Assembly: GCA_015066045.1 (NCBI GenBank)
Contig: SVPD01000004.1
Span: 19,854-83,853, forward strand
Source of the DNA: Oscillospiraceae bacterium
GTDB lineage: Bacteria > Bacillota > Clostridia > Oscillospirales > Acutalibacteraceae
DNA length: 64,000 bases
Reading direction: 5' to 3'
Shown here: piece after piece, positions 19,120 through 27,951 of the stretch
Numbering within the stretch: position 1 is the stretch's first letter
Layout: each line of letters begins with the position of its first letter
The notes under the pieces: model-generated
Database searches by the model: none
What the model was told of the DNA's origin: nothing
Seen by the model: the letters and a program-made list of their open reading frames with translations, nothing else
Translations under genes and position numbers: made by a program

Positions 19120-20334
19120 ATGAAAATTAAAGAGGTTTCTGAAAAAACCAACCTTACCGAACGGGCCATAAGGCTTTACATAGAAAACGGACTGATAGCT
19201 CCTTCCGTAAACGAATCCTATTCCGGCAGACGGAACATAGACTTTTCTTCTGAGGATGTGGAAAGTCTGAAAAGCATTTCTGTTTTAAGAAAGGCAGAGT
19301 TTTCCATAAGCGAGATAAAGCTTCTGCAGTCTCAGCCCGAAAAAAGCAAAGAGGTGCTTCGTGATTTTATCGACAGAACAAATAAAAGAATACAGGCAGA
19401 CACGGAGACGGTCACTTGTCTGATGCCCTTGCTTTCAGAAGAGGAGTTATCCTTAGAACAGATAATCGACTGTCTGGATAGCCCCGTTATGACAGAAAAG
19501 GCTCTACCGTCAGAGGACAGTGAATTTTCGCCTCTGCAGAAATTTATAAGAAAGCTCTTTCTTTCAGTGGGAATAGTCGGTCTCCTTTTCAATCTTGCCT
19601 GCTGCGTACCGATTTTTTGGGTTGAAATAAGAGATATAAGGGACTACCTTTTTCCGCAGTATGACCTGACAGGAATCTTTTATCTTGGCATTGTACTGTC
19701 GGCGGTGCTTCTTTCCACGCTGATTATTTTCCTTAACAGAAAAAATATCGTCACCTCAAAGAAAAGGCAAAGAATAAGAGGAGCTTTTTCGGTTCTGATG
19801 ATTTGTGTCTGTGTCTGGTGCTCCTTTATGTCATACGCTTTGGCTTTTCTGGCAGGCACCTCCTTCGCCGAAAGCTTTGTGATTTCGCAGACCGCCGACA
19901 CGGAAAACTATCTCTCCTTCGATGACATAGGTGCTCGGAAAACACTGCCGGAATTTTTACCCGAGAAGCTTCCGGATGTGAAGGGAATAAAATACGAATA
20001 TTTCTATAAGCAGTACGGTGAAAATCCCGAGCCGCCCCGTACGGAGGTTTTTCTCGAGCTTCCTTTAGATGAAGAAGCCTTCAGTGAAGCCGTAGAAAAA
20101 TACAGAGCCTTCCGTCCCTCAGACAGTGCAGGTGAGCCGCAGGAGGAAAAAAAGGGTGAATGGACGGTGGTTTACTACCGTCAGGAGGATGAAAAGGCAC
20201 CCACCTGCTACACACCGGTTTTCGCCTTTAACGAAAAGGAAAACAGGGTGAGATTTATCTGCGAATATAATGCGGGAATAAGCTTTCGCGGCTCTGCAGG
20301 CAGAGAAGCGATGACAAGGGATTACAAATGGTAA
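19120..20334 (+). CDS. Membrane-tethered MerR-family regulator
   Basis: 404 residues. A MerR winged helix-turn-helix occupies 1-72 (MKIKEVSEKTNLTERAIRLY...), then a coiled region to about 125. Three membrane segments follow at about 146-168, 184-205 and 221-246, with a basic loop (207-220) that sets TM2-TM3 cytoplasmic. The last 158 residues would be outside the cell. MerR proteins are usually soluble, so this looks like a one-step sensor in which an outer domain controls a membrane-bound DNA-binding head. The ligand is unknown. AAAGGAG precedes the ATG. Confidence 0.82.
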   Translation: MKIKEVSEKTNLTERAIRLYIENGLIAPSVNESYSGRRNIDFSSEDVESLKSISVLRKAEFSISEIKLLQSQPEKSKEVLRDFIDRTNKRIQADTETVTCLMPLLSEEELSLEQIIDCLDSPVMTEKALPSEDSEFSPLQKFIRKLFLSVGIVGLLFNLACCVPIFWVEIRDIRDYLFPQYDLTGIFYLGIVLSAVLLSTLIIFLNRKNIVTSKKRQRIRGAFSVLMICVCVWCSFMSYALAFLAGTSFAESFVISQTADTENYLSFDDIGARKTLPEFLPEKLPDVKGIKYEYFYKQYGENPEPPRTEVFLELPLDEEAFSEAVEKYRAFRPSDSAGEPQEEKKGEWTVVYYRQEDEKAPTCYTPVFAFNEKENRVRFICEYNAGISFRGSAGREAMTRDYKW

Positions 20335-20358
20335 AAGAGCTGCATAAGCAGGGACGGA

Positions 20359-20404
20359 AAAAGGGCTTCCGAGGATTCGTTAAAATCCGTAGAAGCCCTT
20401 TGAA
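20359..20404. terminator. Terminator after the MerR gene
   Basis: AAAGGGCTTC...GGATT-loop-AATCC...GAAGCCCTTT. It resembles the 51-base repeat hairpins at 52.1 and 61.3 kb. Confidence 0.75.
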
Positions 20405-20439
20405 GCATTTAAAAACGGAAAATTTTTTCGCTCCTTTTA

Positions 20440-20871
20440 TCAAAGATAATTTTTAAGCTCCTCGATAAGATGCTCCTCTTCCTTTATGATTTTTTTGGCT
20501 AAGGCCTGCGATTTTTCGTCGGCACCCTTGTATTCGTTGACATAACCGCAGAGCTGCTTTATTCCCATATTACACCCGTCGAGCATAAGATCGGCTATTG
20601 TCTTATCCTCGTTATGCTCGAGCATTTTAATGTTTGTCTTCATCCATGACATAGCCTTGGCCATAAGCGGAGGATCCTTCGTTTCGGCACCGATTTCCTT
20701 TATATATTCCCCTATTTCTACCTGAAGCTGCTGATGGGTTTTAAGGCTTTTGGTAAGAACGGAAAGCAGGTCGGGATTTTTGACCTTGTCCAGCATCTCG
20801 GTAATGGAGTTTACTGCAGTCTTGGCACCGGAATCGCACTCCCTTAAAAGCTTTACTGTATCTGTCTGCAT
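20440..20871 (-). CDS. Four-helix-bundle, ferritin-like protein
   Basis: 143 residues, all helical by composition. An Asp/Glu-rich pattern with KTHQQLQVEIGEY near 44-56 and EEEHLIEEL near the end resembles the E-x-x-H pairs of ferritin-like bundles, such as DUF2383 proteins. Whether it binds metal cannot be settled from sequence. It lies behind queH on the same strand, but a strong hairpin covers the gap and its ribosome site (GGGGAT). Confidence 0.55.
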   Translation of the reverse strand: MQTDTVKLLRECDSGAKTAVNSITEMLDKVKNPDLLSVLTKSLKTHQQLQVEIGEYIKEIGAETKDPPLMAKAMSWMKTNIKMLEHNEDKTIADLMLDGCNMGIKQLCGYVNEYKGADEKSQALAKKIIKEEEHLIEELKNYL

Positions 20872-20879
20872 AAAAATAT

Positions 20880-20923
20880 CCCCTTTGTTACTTTTTATTT
20901 ATTGTGTAACAAAAGGGATTTTT
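20880..20923 (-). terminator. Hairpin covering the ribosome site of the ferritin-like gene
   Basis: GTAACAAAGGGG pairs with CCCTTTTGTTAC (12-bp stem, one G-T pair). On the plus strand it ends in ATTTTTTT and on the minus strand in ATATTTTT. It may end queH transcripts and, if read through, hide the AAAGGGGAT ribosome site. Confidence 0.6.
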
Positions 20924-21529
20924 TTATTCATTTTTTAATGAAAAGACACATCCGCAGTAGTTCTGACGGTAAAGCTTATGCTCTCCCGAAAGCTCGATGG
21001 AGCGCTTGAAGCCGTTTTTCTTTTTGAAATCCGAGGGCAGATGTCTTATACCCAGCTCCTTTTCTATCTCCTGACCTATTTCGTTTATTTTTTCTGCGTT
21101 TTTCAGGGGACTTATGGAAAGAGTGGTGGTGAAATAATCGAAATTCATTTCCTTTCCTTTGAGAGCAGTTTCGTAAAGCCTCTGTCTGTAGCAGATGAAG
21201 CATCTTTCCCCTGCTTCCCTTTCCTTTTCGTAGCCTCTTACCGCCGCATAAAACTTGTCGGGCTCGTTTCTGCCCTCTATGAAGTCCACGGGATATTTAA
21301 AGGTCATTTCACTGATAAGACGTCTGACCTCATTTACTCTGTGGGTGTATTCCTCGGCAGGATGGATGTTAGGATTATAATAAAAAACGGTGATTTTGAA
21401 ATACTGTGAAAGATATTCCAGACAGTAGCTGCTGCAGGGTGCGCAGCACACATGGAGCATAAGAGTGGGCACGATACCCTTTTTCTCGTTTTCTTCTATA
21501 ATTTTTTCCAGTTCCTTCTGATAGTTCAC
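20924..21529 (-). CDS. queH: Epoxyqueuosine reductase QueH
   Basis: 201 residues of the QueH (DUF208) family, which performs the last step of queuosine synthesis in tRNA in organisms lacking QueG. Motifs: MLHVCCAPCSSYCLEYL, CFICYRQRL and YCGCVFS, which carry the Cys residues for the iron-sulfur cluster and metal site. The start is GTG at 21529, with AGGAGG 10 bases before it. A much longer open frame extends to 21910, but its extra 127 residues are non-coding in character and overlap the divergent gene. Confidence 0.92.
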   Translation of the reverse strand: MNYQKELEKIIEENEKKGIVPTLMLHVCCAPCSSYCLEYLSQYFKITVFYYNPNIHPAEEYTHRVNEVRRLISEMTFKYPVDFIEGRNEPDKFYAAVRGYEKEREAGERCFICYRQRLYETALKGKEMNFDYFTTTLSISPLKNAEKINEIGQEIEKELGIRHLPSDFKKKNGFKRSIELSGEHKLYRQNYCGCVFSLKNE

Positions 21530-21643
21530 CGTAGCCTCACCTCCTGATAAACGATAACATTTTTTGTTATTAAATTCAAGGCATAAAACATAATAAACAT
21601 ACAAAACTAAAACTGTAAATATTTTTAGTGAGAGGTAATTAAT

Positions 21644-21907
21644 ATGATTAAAGGTGTTAACCGACAGGTAGTGGAGGTAAACGAGACCGACTGCGATTAT
21701 TTCGAAAGAATACTCTTTTTCGTAAAGCCCGAGTATGCCGGCATCAGCGAGGGAAAGATAAGAGAAAGAGCGGGCATAATAGCCGGCAGAACAGACAAGG
21801 CACCGCCCACCAAAATAAAGGGAGATAAAACCGCAGCAGCTCTGAAGATAGTGCTTTCGGTTCTCGGAGGACTGGTAGCCGGACTGATTATTTCGAGGCT
21901 TCTGTGA
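21644..21907 (+). CDS. Small tail-anchored protein, unknown
   Basis: 87 residues: a basic/acidic soluble part (MIKGVNRQVVEVNETDCDYFER) and a single C-terminal membrane segment (about 67-87, ALKIVLSVLGGLVAGLIISR). GAGAGGT precedes the ATG. The pattern is that of a tail-anchored cytoplasmic protein. I do not recognise the family. Confidence 0.6.
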   Translation: MIKGVNRQVVEVNETDCDYFERILFFVKPEYAGISEGKIRERAGIIAGRTDKAPPTKIKGDKTAAALKIVLSVLGGLVAGLIISRLL

Positions 21908-22000
21908 CATAAGGCAGCTTTCAGGCGGTCAGAGAATTTGGCCGCCCTTTTCAGCGGGCTGCAGGTACATAAAGAAACACTGCTTACGGGATAATGCCAC

Positions 22001-23575
22001 TTATGGGAAGCTTTTGGCTATCTTTTTCAGCATAGCCGCTATTTCGATTTTCTGAGGACACATCTTTTCGCATTTTTTACATCTGATGCAGTCGGCGGGA
22101 CTGCTTTCTGCGGTAAGTGCGGCATATTCCTCAGCGGAGGCTTCGTCACCGTTTATCTTTTTATTATAAAGGGCGAGAAGCTCGGGGATGGCGATTTTTT
22201 CGGGACATTCCTCAGCGCAGTAGCGGCAGGCGGTACAGGGAACGGTTTCCTTGTTTGCTATGATGCTGCCTGCCCTCAGACAAAGAGCCTTTTCCTGCTC
22301 AGTGAGCGGAGTGAAATCCTTCATATAGCTCATATTATCCTTAAGCTGAGCCATATCGGACATACCGCTTAAAACCATAAACACTCCCTCGAGACCGGCC
22401 GCAAAGCGGATGGCCCACGATGCCACGGAAAGAGAGCGGTCCTTTTCGGCGAACATATTTTTTACTATAGCGGGCACATTTGCCAAGGCACCGCCTCTGA
22501 CAGGCTCCATAACGATGACGGGAGTGCCGTGTCTGCGGGCAGTTTCATAGCAGAGACGGGACTGAACCTTTTCGTTTTCCCAGTCGAGATAATTTATCTG
22601 AAGCTGAACGAATTCCATTTCGGGGTGCTTGGTGAGAATTTCGTCCAGAACATCGGCCGTATCGTGGAAGGAGAAGCCCAGAACTCTGATTTCGCCCTCT
22701 TTTTTTCTTTCGGCAAGATATTCAAAAACGCCGTATTTTTCAGCTGATTTGAAATTCTTTTTATCAAGACAGTGAAGAAGGTAGTAGTCGAAATAATCCA
22801 CACCGCATTTTTCCTTCTGGTCGAGGAAGATTTTTTCCTTATCCTCTGCACATTTCATCATACCCACGGGAAGCTTATCGGCTAAAAGGAAGCTTTCTCT
22901 CGGGTGTCTTTTAACGAGAGCCTCCTTTACGAAGCATTCGCTTTTACCCTTATGGTACATATATGCCGTGTCGAAATAGTTGAAGCCTTCACTGAGGTAG
23001 GCGTCAACCATTTTCTTTACCTGTTCAATATCTACGGCAGAGTCATCCTTTTTATCTGTAAGAGGTAATCTCATACATCCGAAGCCTAATTTTTTCATAT
23101 CACTGTCTCCTTTTGTCTTTTTTATAATGGGTACATTTACGCTTTTGCCCTTTGACGGTTTGTAATTTACCGTGTCTTTAATTACGGAATATGCCTTTTC
23201 GCAGTCAATTATGCTTTCCGTTGCCTTTTCTACGGGACACATACCGTCTCCCTTTCTGTTTATAATGAAGGGAACGACGGTGTCACAGGAGTAAGGAACA
23301 GAGTAAAGGTCGAATATTTCCTTCGCTTTTTCGCTCATAACTATGCCGTGAACCTCTCTGATTTTCATTTTAGCATAAAGAAGTGCGGCACCCCTGCCTA
23401 TAACCTTGTCAGCGGCAGAAAAGTCACTAAGTCTGTATTCCCCTTTCTCGATAAGCTCGATGAGGGTATAGACACCTCTCACATCTGAGGTGAAAACCGT
23501 GTCGCCGTCTGTCATAGCCAGTCTGATGTTATCTGCTTTGAGCATAGCTATGGCTTTTTTCAGATTTTCTGTCAT
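22001..23575 (-). CDS. DUF1893 domain fused to aldo/keto reductase with ferredoxin domain
   Basis: 524 residues in one open frame. Residues 1-155 match the DUF1893 type (NIRLAMTDGDTVFTSDVRGV, KVIGRGAALLYA, VHGIVMSEKA), a deaminase-like fold without known role. Residues 160-440 are an aldo/keto reductase (MKKLGFGCMRLPL, FDTAYMYHKGKSE, ADKLPV). Residues 445-520 hold two Cys clusters, CTACRYCAEECP and CIRCKKCEKMCP, for 4Fe-4S groups. An internal ATG at 23098 has its own AAAGGAGA site, so the reductase may also be made alone. Substrate unknown; an electron-transfer role is suggested by the clusters. Confidence 0.82.
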   Translation of the reverse strand: MTENLKKAIAMLKADNIRLAMTDGDTVFTSDVRGVYTLIELIEKGEYRLSDFSAADKVIGRGAALLYAKMKIREVHGIVMSEKAKEIFDLYSVPYSCDTVVPFIINRKGDGMCPVEKATESIIDCEKAYSVIKDTVNYKPSKGKSVNVPIIKKTKGDSDMKKLGFGCMRLPLTDKKDDSAVDIEQVKKMVDAYLSEGFNYFDTAYMYHKGKSECFVKEALVKRHPRESFLLADKLPVGMMKCAEDKEKIFLDQKEKCGVDYFDYYLLHCLDKKNFKSAEKYGVFEYLAERKKEGEIRVLGFSFHDTADVLDEILTKHPEMEFVQLQINYLDWENEKVQSRLCYETARRHGTPVIVMEPVRGGALANVPAIVKNMFAEKDRSLSVASWAIRFAAGLEGVFMVLSGMSDMAQLKDNMSYMKDFTPLTEQEKALCLRAGSIIANKETVPCTACRYCAEECPEKIAIPELLALYNKKINGDEASAEEYAALTAESSPADCIRCKKCEKMCPQKIEIAAMLKKIAKSFP

Positions 23576-23627
23576 TTTATCACCTTTAAAAACTCCCTCA
23601 CCGATTTAAAGTGAGAGAGTTCGCAAT

Positions 23628-24572
23628 TTATTTAAGAGTGAAGGTCATCGTGCAGCCTTCGAGGTTATAGCCTTTTACAAAATCTCTTACAGTGAAAATG
23701 ATTTCACCTTCATAAACCTCTGCATAAGTCCCGAGTCCCATCTGTCTGAATTCTCCCACCTCATTGGCTCTGCCGAAGGCAGGAAGATTAAGTGAGTACA
23801 CTCCGTTTTCTTCATTCAGCACCTCCAGACTCTTTTCACTTACGCCGTCGTGAAGATGCCCCGTAAGGAAAAATACATTGGTGTGTTTTTCGAGAATTTC
23901 TCTCACCTGAGTTGACTGCTCACCCAGGTCACCGTTACCGACTACCGTGTTAGGTACGCCGTGAGTATATGAGAGAGGCTGATGGCAGATAACGAAGGCC
24001 GGCTTTCCTCCCTGTGTGGCTGAAGCAAGCTCAGTATCGAGAAAGCTGAGCTGTTCATCTGAAATGTAGGCATCATCCATACGGGCCGTTTCGGTGCCGA
24101 GCACGATAAAGGTGTATCCGTTTACTGTGTAAGAGTAATAGGGTTTATCTGTGGAAACACCGATGTATTCCTCGACCTTTCCCATAATCATTTCGAGATT
24201 GCTTTCATAGTTGAAACGAAGATCGTGATTACCTGAGGCAATAACGATGTTTTTAATCGGTGACTTATCCATTATTTCCCAGTAAATGTCATAAGAGGGA
24301 GCGTCAGTGTTTTCCGTAAGGTCACCTGCGATAACGAAGGCATCGAAGTTTATACCGGAATTCACGATATCCTCGAAGCTGTTTTCGTGATAAACCTGAT
24401 GATAGCCGGAGGGCATAATCTGAGGATCGGCATAAGCTACGAAGGACATTTTCACACTCTCGGGTTCACGGAAGGTTATGGGATCTGCCGTGGAGGGTGC
24501 AGGTGTAAAAAGTGAGTATATAATGAAAAGAAAGCTGTTAATTAATCTGAATAAACGTGTCGCTAAAAACAT
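23628..24572 (-). CDS. Exported calcineurin-like metallophosphoesterase
   Basis: 314 residues: an N-terminal hydrophobic segment (FRLINSFLFIIYSLF), then a phosphoesterase fold with ADPQI, GDLTE, GNHD, CHQPL and GHLHDG. The first motif has Gln where the family usually has His (D-x-H). This is a known variant in some subgroups, so activity is not excluded. It is the second of two tandem paralogues, 12 bases after the first, with AAAGGAGA before its ATG. Confidence 0.85.
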   Translation of the reverse strand: MFLATRLFRLINSFLFIIYSLFTPAPSTADPITFREPESVKMSFVAYADPQIMPSGYHQVYHENSFEDIVNSGINFDAFVIAGDLTENTDAPSYDIYWEIMDKSPIKNIVIASGNHDLRFNYESNLEMIMGKVEEYIGVSTDKPYYSYTVNGYTFIVLGTETARMDDAYISDEQLSFLDTELASATQGGKPAFVICHQPLSYTHGVPNTVVGNGDLGEQSTQVREILEKHTNVFFLTGHLHDGVSEKSLEVLNEENGVYSLNLPAFGRANEVGEFRQMGLGTYAEVYEGEIIFTVRDFVKGYNLEGCTMTFTLK

Positions 24573-24584
24573 AGGACTCTCCTT

Positions 24585-25574
24585 TTATTTAAGTGTAAAT
24601 GTCATGGTGCAGTTTTCGAGAGCTTTGCCTGCACGGAAATCTCTGGCGGTGAAGATTACCTCGTTATCGTAGACCTCGAAATATGTGCCGAGTCCCGGCT
24701 GAAGGAATTTACCGTAGTCGTTTTCCCTGCCGTAGGCGGGAAGATTTATGGAGTAAACACCCTTTTCTTCGTCGAGTATTTCGAGACTGTTTTCATAAAC
24801 ACCGTCATGCAGGTGGCCGTTAAGGAAGAAGACATTTTCATATTTGACAAGTATTTCTCTTACCCTTTCGGACTGCTCACCGATACCGCCGTTTTCCCAT
24901 ACCTCGGGGAGACCGTGGGTGTTTTCCAGAGGCTGATGGCACATTACGAAGGCAGGCTTGCCGTTTTTGGTGGCTCTTTCGAGCTCCGCATCGATAAATG
25001 CGAGCTGCTCATCGGAAATAACTGCCTTTTCGAAAAGCTGACTGTCGGAGCCCATTACGATAAAGGTGTAGCCGTTTATGTCATAGGAATAATAGGGCTT
25101 ATCGAATTCAGTTCCCAGAAAGCTGTTTGTTTTGTCGATAATCTGCTCTGTTCTGAGGTCGTAAACCACACGTACGTCGTGATTACCGGTGGCGAGAAGA
25201 ATATTTTTTATCTCAGTTTCATCCAGTGCATCCCACATAAGCTCGTAGGAAATGTCATCGCCCAGCTCGGAAAGGTCGCCTGCGATAAGAAGTGCATCGA
25301 AGTCAACGCCTGAGTTTTCTATATCCTCCAGACCGCATTCGAAATTATAGGGGCTGATGCCCGTAGGTCTGATGTGTGTGTCGGCGAAGGCTACCACGGC
25401 AAGATTTACATTTTCCGCATCTCTGAGAGTGATGGGCTCATCTGTGGCGGGACCTGAGATAACACCGAAGGCCAGAAGCACGGAAAGCACCATTTCCATA
25501 AAGGTATTGAGTATGGCTAAAACCTGATTAAAAATAGCAGGTATTTCTTTAATGATGGCTACTGCCTGTTCCAT
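24585..25574 (-). CDS. Exported calcineurin-like metallophosphoesterase, paralogue
   Basis: 329 residues, closely similar in order and motifs to the gene behind it: ADTHI, GDLSE, GNHD, CHQPL and GHLHDG, so the full metal-binding set is kept. A hydrophobic segment at about 27-45 should anchor or export it. I start at the ATG at 25574 because GGAGG lies inside the codons of the earlier ATG at 25589. The pair arose by tandem duplication; substrates are unknown. Confidence 0.86.
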   Translation of the reverse strand: MEQAVAIIKEIPAIFNQVLAILNTFMEMVLSVLLAFGVISGPATDEPITLRDAENVNLAVVAFADTHIRPTGISPYNFECGLEDIENSGVDFDALLIAGDLSELGDDISYELMWDALDETEIKNILLATGNHDVRVVYDLRTEQIIDKTNSFLGTEFDKPYYSYDINGYTFIVMGSDSQLFEKAVISDEQLAFIDAELERATKNGKPAFVMCHQPLENTHGLPEVWENGGIGEQSERVREILVKYENVFFLNGHLHDGVYENSLEILDEEKGVYSINLPAYGRENDYGKFLQPGLGTYFEVYDNEVIFTARDFRAGKALENCTMTFTLK

Positions 25575-25613
25575 TTTATATTCCTCCATTTTACAATGTT
25601 TTCCTGTATGTTG

Positions 25614-25642
25614 ATAATAAAATAAAAATTCTTTCTTGTCAA
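25614..25642 (-). promoter_or_regulatory. Promoter of the phosphoesterase pair
   Basis: Reverse strand TTGACA (25642-25637), 17 bases, TATTAT (25619-25614). Confidence 0.78.
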
Positions 25643-25781
25643 TGTATTTTATTAATTATAATACTTTTCTAAAAAAATTTACATTTCCTATATGTAAAAC
25701 CGATGAAATATATGGTAAAAGAGCTTTAACTGTGTTATAATATTCTATTGATACGATACTAACACCGAAAGGATTCACATA

Positions 25782-26483
25782 ATGAAAAAATTACGTTCTA
25801 TTCCTCCCCTTTCCAAAGGTCATCTGATAACCTGGTGGGTGTGCAGAGGGCTGCTTTTCGTCTGGGGTGTCTGGGGTATGCTGAACGGCTACACCTCTGA
25901 ATTTATTCAGGCGGTTTTCGCCATTATCTTTACCCATCTGTGGGATATGTTTCAGCTTTTCGGAGGCAAGTCCTTCATCACGAAATATCCCGCTTATCTG
26001 CAGACCATGCTTAATGTTTTTACCTGCTTCGGCTGCGTGGTAGGCACCACTCTGAATACCAGAACGGACTTTACGGGCATAGACATCCCCGAGCATATTT
26101 TCGCCGGCTATCTGGCCTGTACGGGTGCCTTCGCTCTCATCGAAATTATGCAGGGAGAGAGAACACCTGCGAAAATTTCTGTCAAGGCTATATTCGCGCT
26201 GGGCGGCGCCCTTTTCGTCATAGTGGGCTGGGAATTTTATGAATTTACCATGGACAGGCTCTACGGCTTTGTTATGCAGCACGGCCATTATGACGGAGCC
26301 TACGGTCTGACGGACACTATGGTGGACCTTATGCTCGGCTCGGGCGGTGCTCTCATAGCTATGTTTATCGAGGCCTTCCGCAGGGTAGGTATAATCGGCG
26401 GCAAGGGAAGACACGAAAGACGTGCGGCATATCTTGCCGAAAGAGCAGAAGTGAAAAGACTCAAAGAATTGGGGTTACAGTAA
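25782..26483 (+). CDS. Membrane protein of the YjdF/DUF2238 type
   Basis: 233 residues with about six membrane segments. The late motif WEFYEFTMDRLYG...GLTDTMVDLMLGSGGALIA is like that of the DUF2238 (YjdF) group. Its stop overlaps the murE start (TAATG), so it is coupled to cell-wall genes, though its role is unknown. GAAAGGA precedes the ATG. Confidence 0.65.
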   Translation: MKKLRSIPPLSKGHLITWWVCRGLLFVWGVWGMLNGYTSEFIQAVFAIIFTHLWDMFQLFGGKSFITKYPAYLQTMLNVFTCFGCVVGTTLNTRTDFTGIDIPEHIFAGYLACTGAFALIEIMQGERTPAKISVKAIFALGGALFVIVGWEFYEFTMDRLYGFVMQHGHYDGAYGLTDTMVDLMLGSGGALIAMFIEAFRRVGIIGGKGRHERRAAYLAERAEVKRLKELGLQ

Positions 26484-27949
26484 TGAAGCTTAGTGAAATT
26501 TTAAAAGGTCTTGACTTTACCTGTAAAGCTTTTTCCGACACAGAGATAAAGGACATCGCCTACGATTCCCGTAAGGCGGGAGAGGACATTATTTTCGTCT
26601 GTCTCACGGGTGCCTTCGCTGACGGTCACAGGTTTGCAGAGGGTGCCTATGAAAAGGGAAGCAGGGTTTTCGTCTGTGAAAAGGAGCTTTCTCTTCCGGA
26701 GGATGCCCTCATAATAAAAACGGAAAATACACGTGCGGCCTTGGCGAAAATGAGCTGCAATTTTTTCCGCAATCCCTCACGTGAGATAGATGTTATCGGC
26801 ATCACGGGCACCAAGGGAAAAACCACGGTAGCTCATCTGATTAAGTTTGTTCTGGACAGGGCAGGAATAATGACGGGAATTATCGGTACTGTGGGAGCGA
26901 GCTACGGCTACACGGTGCTTCCCACGGTAAACACCACTCCGGAAAGCTATGAGCTGCAGAAAATGCTGCGTATGATGGCTGACGGAGGCTGCAGGGCAGC
27001 GGCTATAGAGGTTTCGTCTCTGGGACTTAAAAGTCACCGCACCGACGGCACTGAGTTTGCCTTCGGAGTTTTCACTAACCTTTATCCCGACCATATCGGC
27101 ACCAATGAGCACGAAAGCTTCGAGGAATATGCCTACTGGAAAACTCAGCTTTTCCCCTTATGTAAAAGAACGGTAGTAAATATCGACGATCCCTTCAGCG
27201 AAAAAATCAAAGAGTGCTCTGCAGGCGAAACCGTCACCTACGGCTACGATGAAAAAGCAGATTATGTTTTAGGTGACTGCCGGAAGCTCAAAAACGGAAA
27301 CATTCTTTCCATGGCCTTCGATGCGCAGTGCAGAGGCCAAAAAAAGCATTTTACCGTAGGTCTTCCCGCCGAAATAAACTGCCATAATTCGCTGATAGCC
27401 ATAGCCATAGCGGAGCATTACGGTGTGGCAGATGAAACCGTAGAGGAAGGTCTTGCCTCGGTATTCGTAAAGGGAAGATGTGAGACTGTCCGTGAATGTG
27501 AGGACATAACCGTTATCATCGACTATGCTCACAACGGTGTCAGCCTGAAAAGCATTATCGACACGGCGAGAGATTATGAGCATAACCGCATCATCACCCT
27601 TTTCGGCTCGGTAGGCGGACGGACCGAATGCAGAAGAGAGGAGCTCGGTACGGTTTCGGGCGCTATGAGTGATTTCACCGTTATTACCAGCGACGATCCC
27701 GACTATGAGGATCCCGTGAAAATCTGCGAGGAGATAGCCTCATACTGCGAAAAGGCAGGGGGAGAATACATAATAATTCCCGACAGAGCCGAGGCAGTGA
27801 GCTATGCAGTGAAAAATGCTCTTCCGGGAGATATAGTAATTCTGGCCGGTAAGGGACACGAGGAATATATGAAGGTAGAGGGTAAAAAGCTTCCCTTCAG
27901 CGAAAGAGCCGTGGTACTGAAGGCTCTCAGAGAAAGAAAAGAGGTTTGA
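26483..27949 (+). CDS. murE: UDP-MurNAc-tripeptide synthetase, MurE type
   Basis: 488-residue Mur ligase adding the third amino acid to UDP-MurNAc-L-Ala-D-Glu. The ATP loop is GTKGKTT (109-115), the likely carbamoylated Lys is in YAYWKTQLF (Lys220), DYAHN is at 348-352. The specificity motif that reads D-N-P-R in meso-diaminopimelate enzymes reads DDPD here (404-407); the Arg that binds the DAP carboxylate is absent. Lysine-type enzymes have D-[DN]-P-[NA]. Third-residue identity is therefore probably not DAP, or this is a secondary MurE. Confidence 0.88.
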   Translation: MKLSEILKGLDFTCKAFSDTEIKDIAYDSRKAGEDIIFVCLTGAFADGHRFAEGAYEKGSRVFVCEKELSLPEDALIIKTENTRAALAKMSCNFFRNPSREIDVIGITGTKGKTTVAHLIKFVLDRAGIMTGIIGTVGASYGYTVLPTVNTTPESYELQKMLRMMADGGCRAAAIEVSSLGLKSHRTDGTEFAFGVFTNLYPDHIGTNEHESFEEYAYWKTQLFPLCKRTVVNIDDPFSEKIKECSAGETVTYGYDEKADYVLGDCRKLKNGNILSMAFDAQCRGQKKHFTVGLPAEINCHNSLIAIAIAEHYGVADETVEEGLASVFVKGRCETVRECEDITVIIDYAHNGVSLKSIIDTARDYEHNRIITLFGSVGGRTECRREELGTVSGAMSDFTVITSDDPDYEDPVKICEEIASYCEKAGGEYIIIPDRAEAVSYAVKNALPGDIVILAGKGHEEYMKVEGKKLPFSERAVVLKALRERKEV

Positions 27950-27951
27950 AA

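Noticed and set aside
21530..21910. N-terminal extension of QueH
   Set aside because: The extra 127 residues precede a good GTG start with AGGAGG and overlap the divergent small gene.
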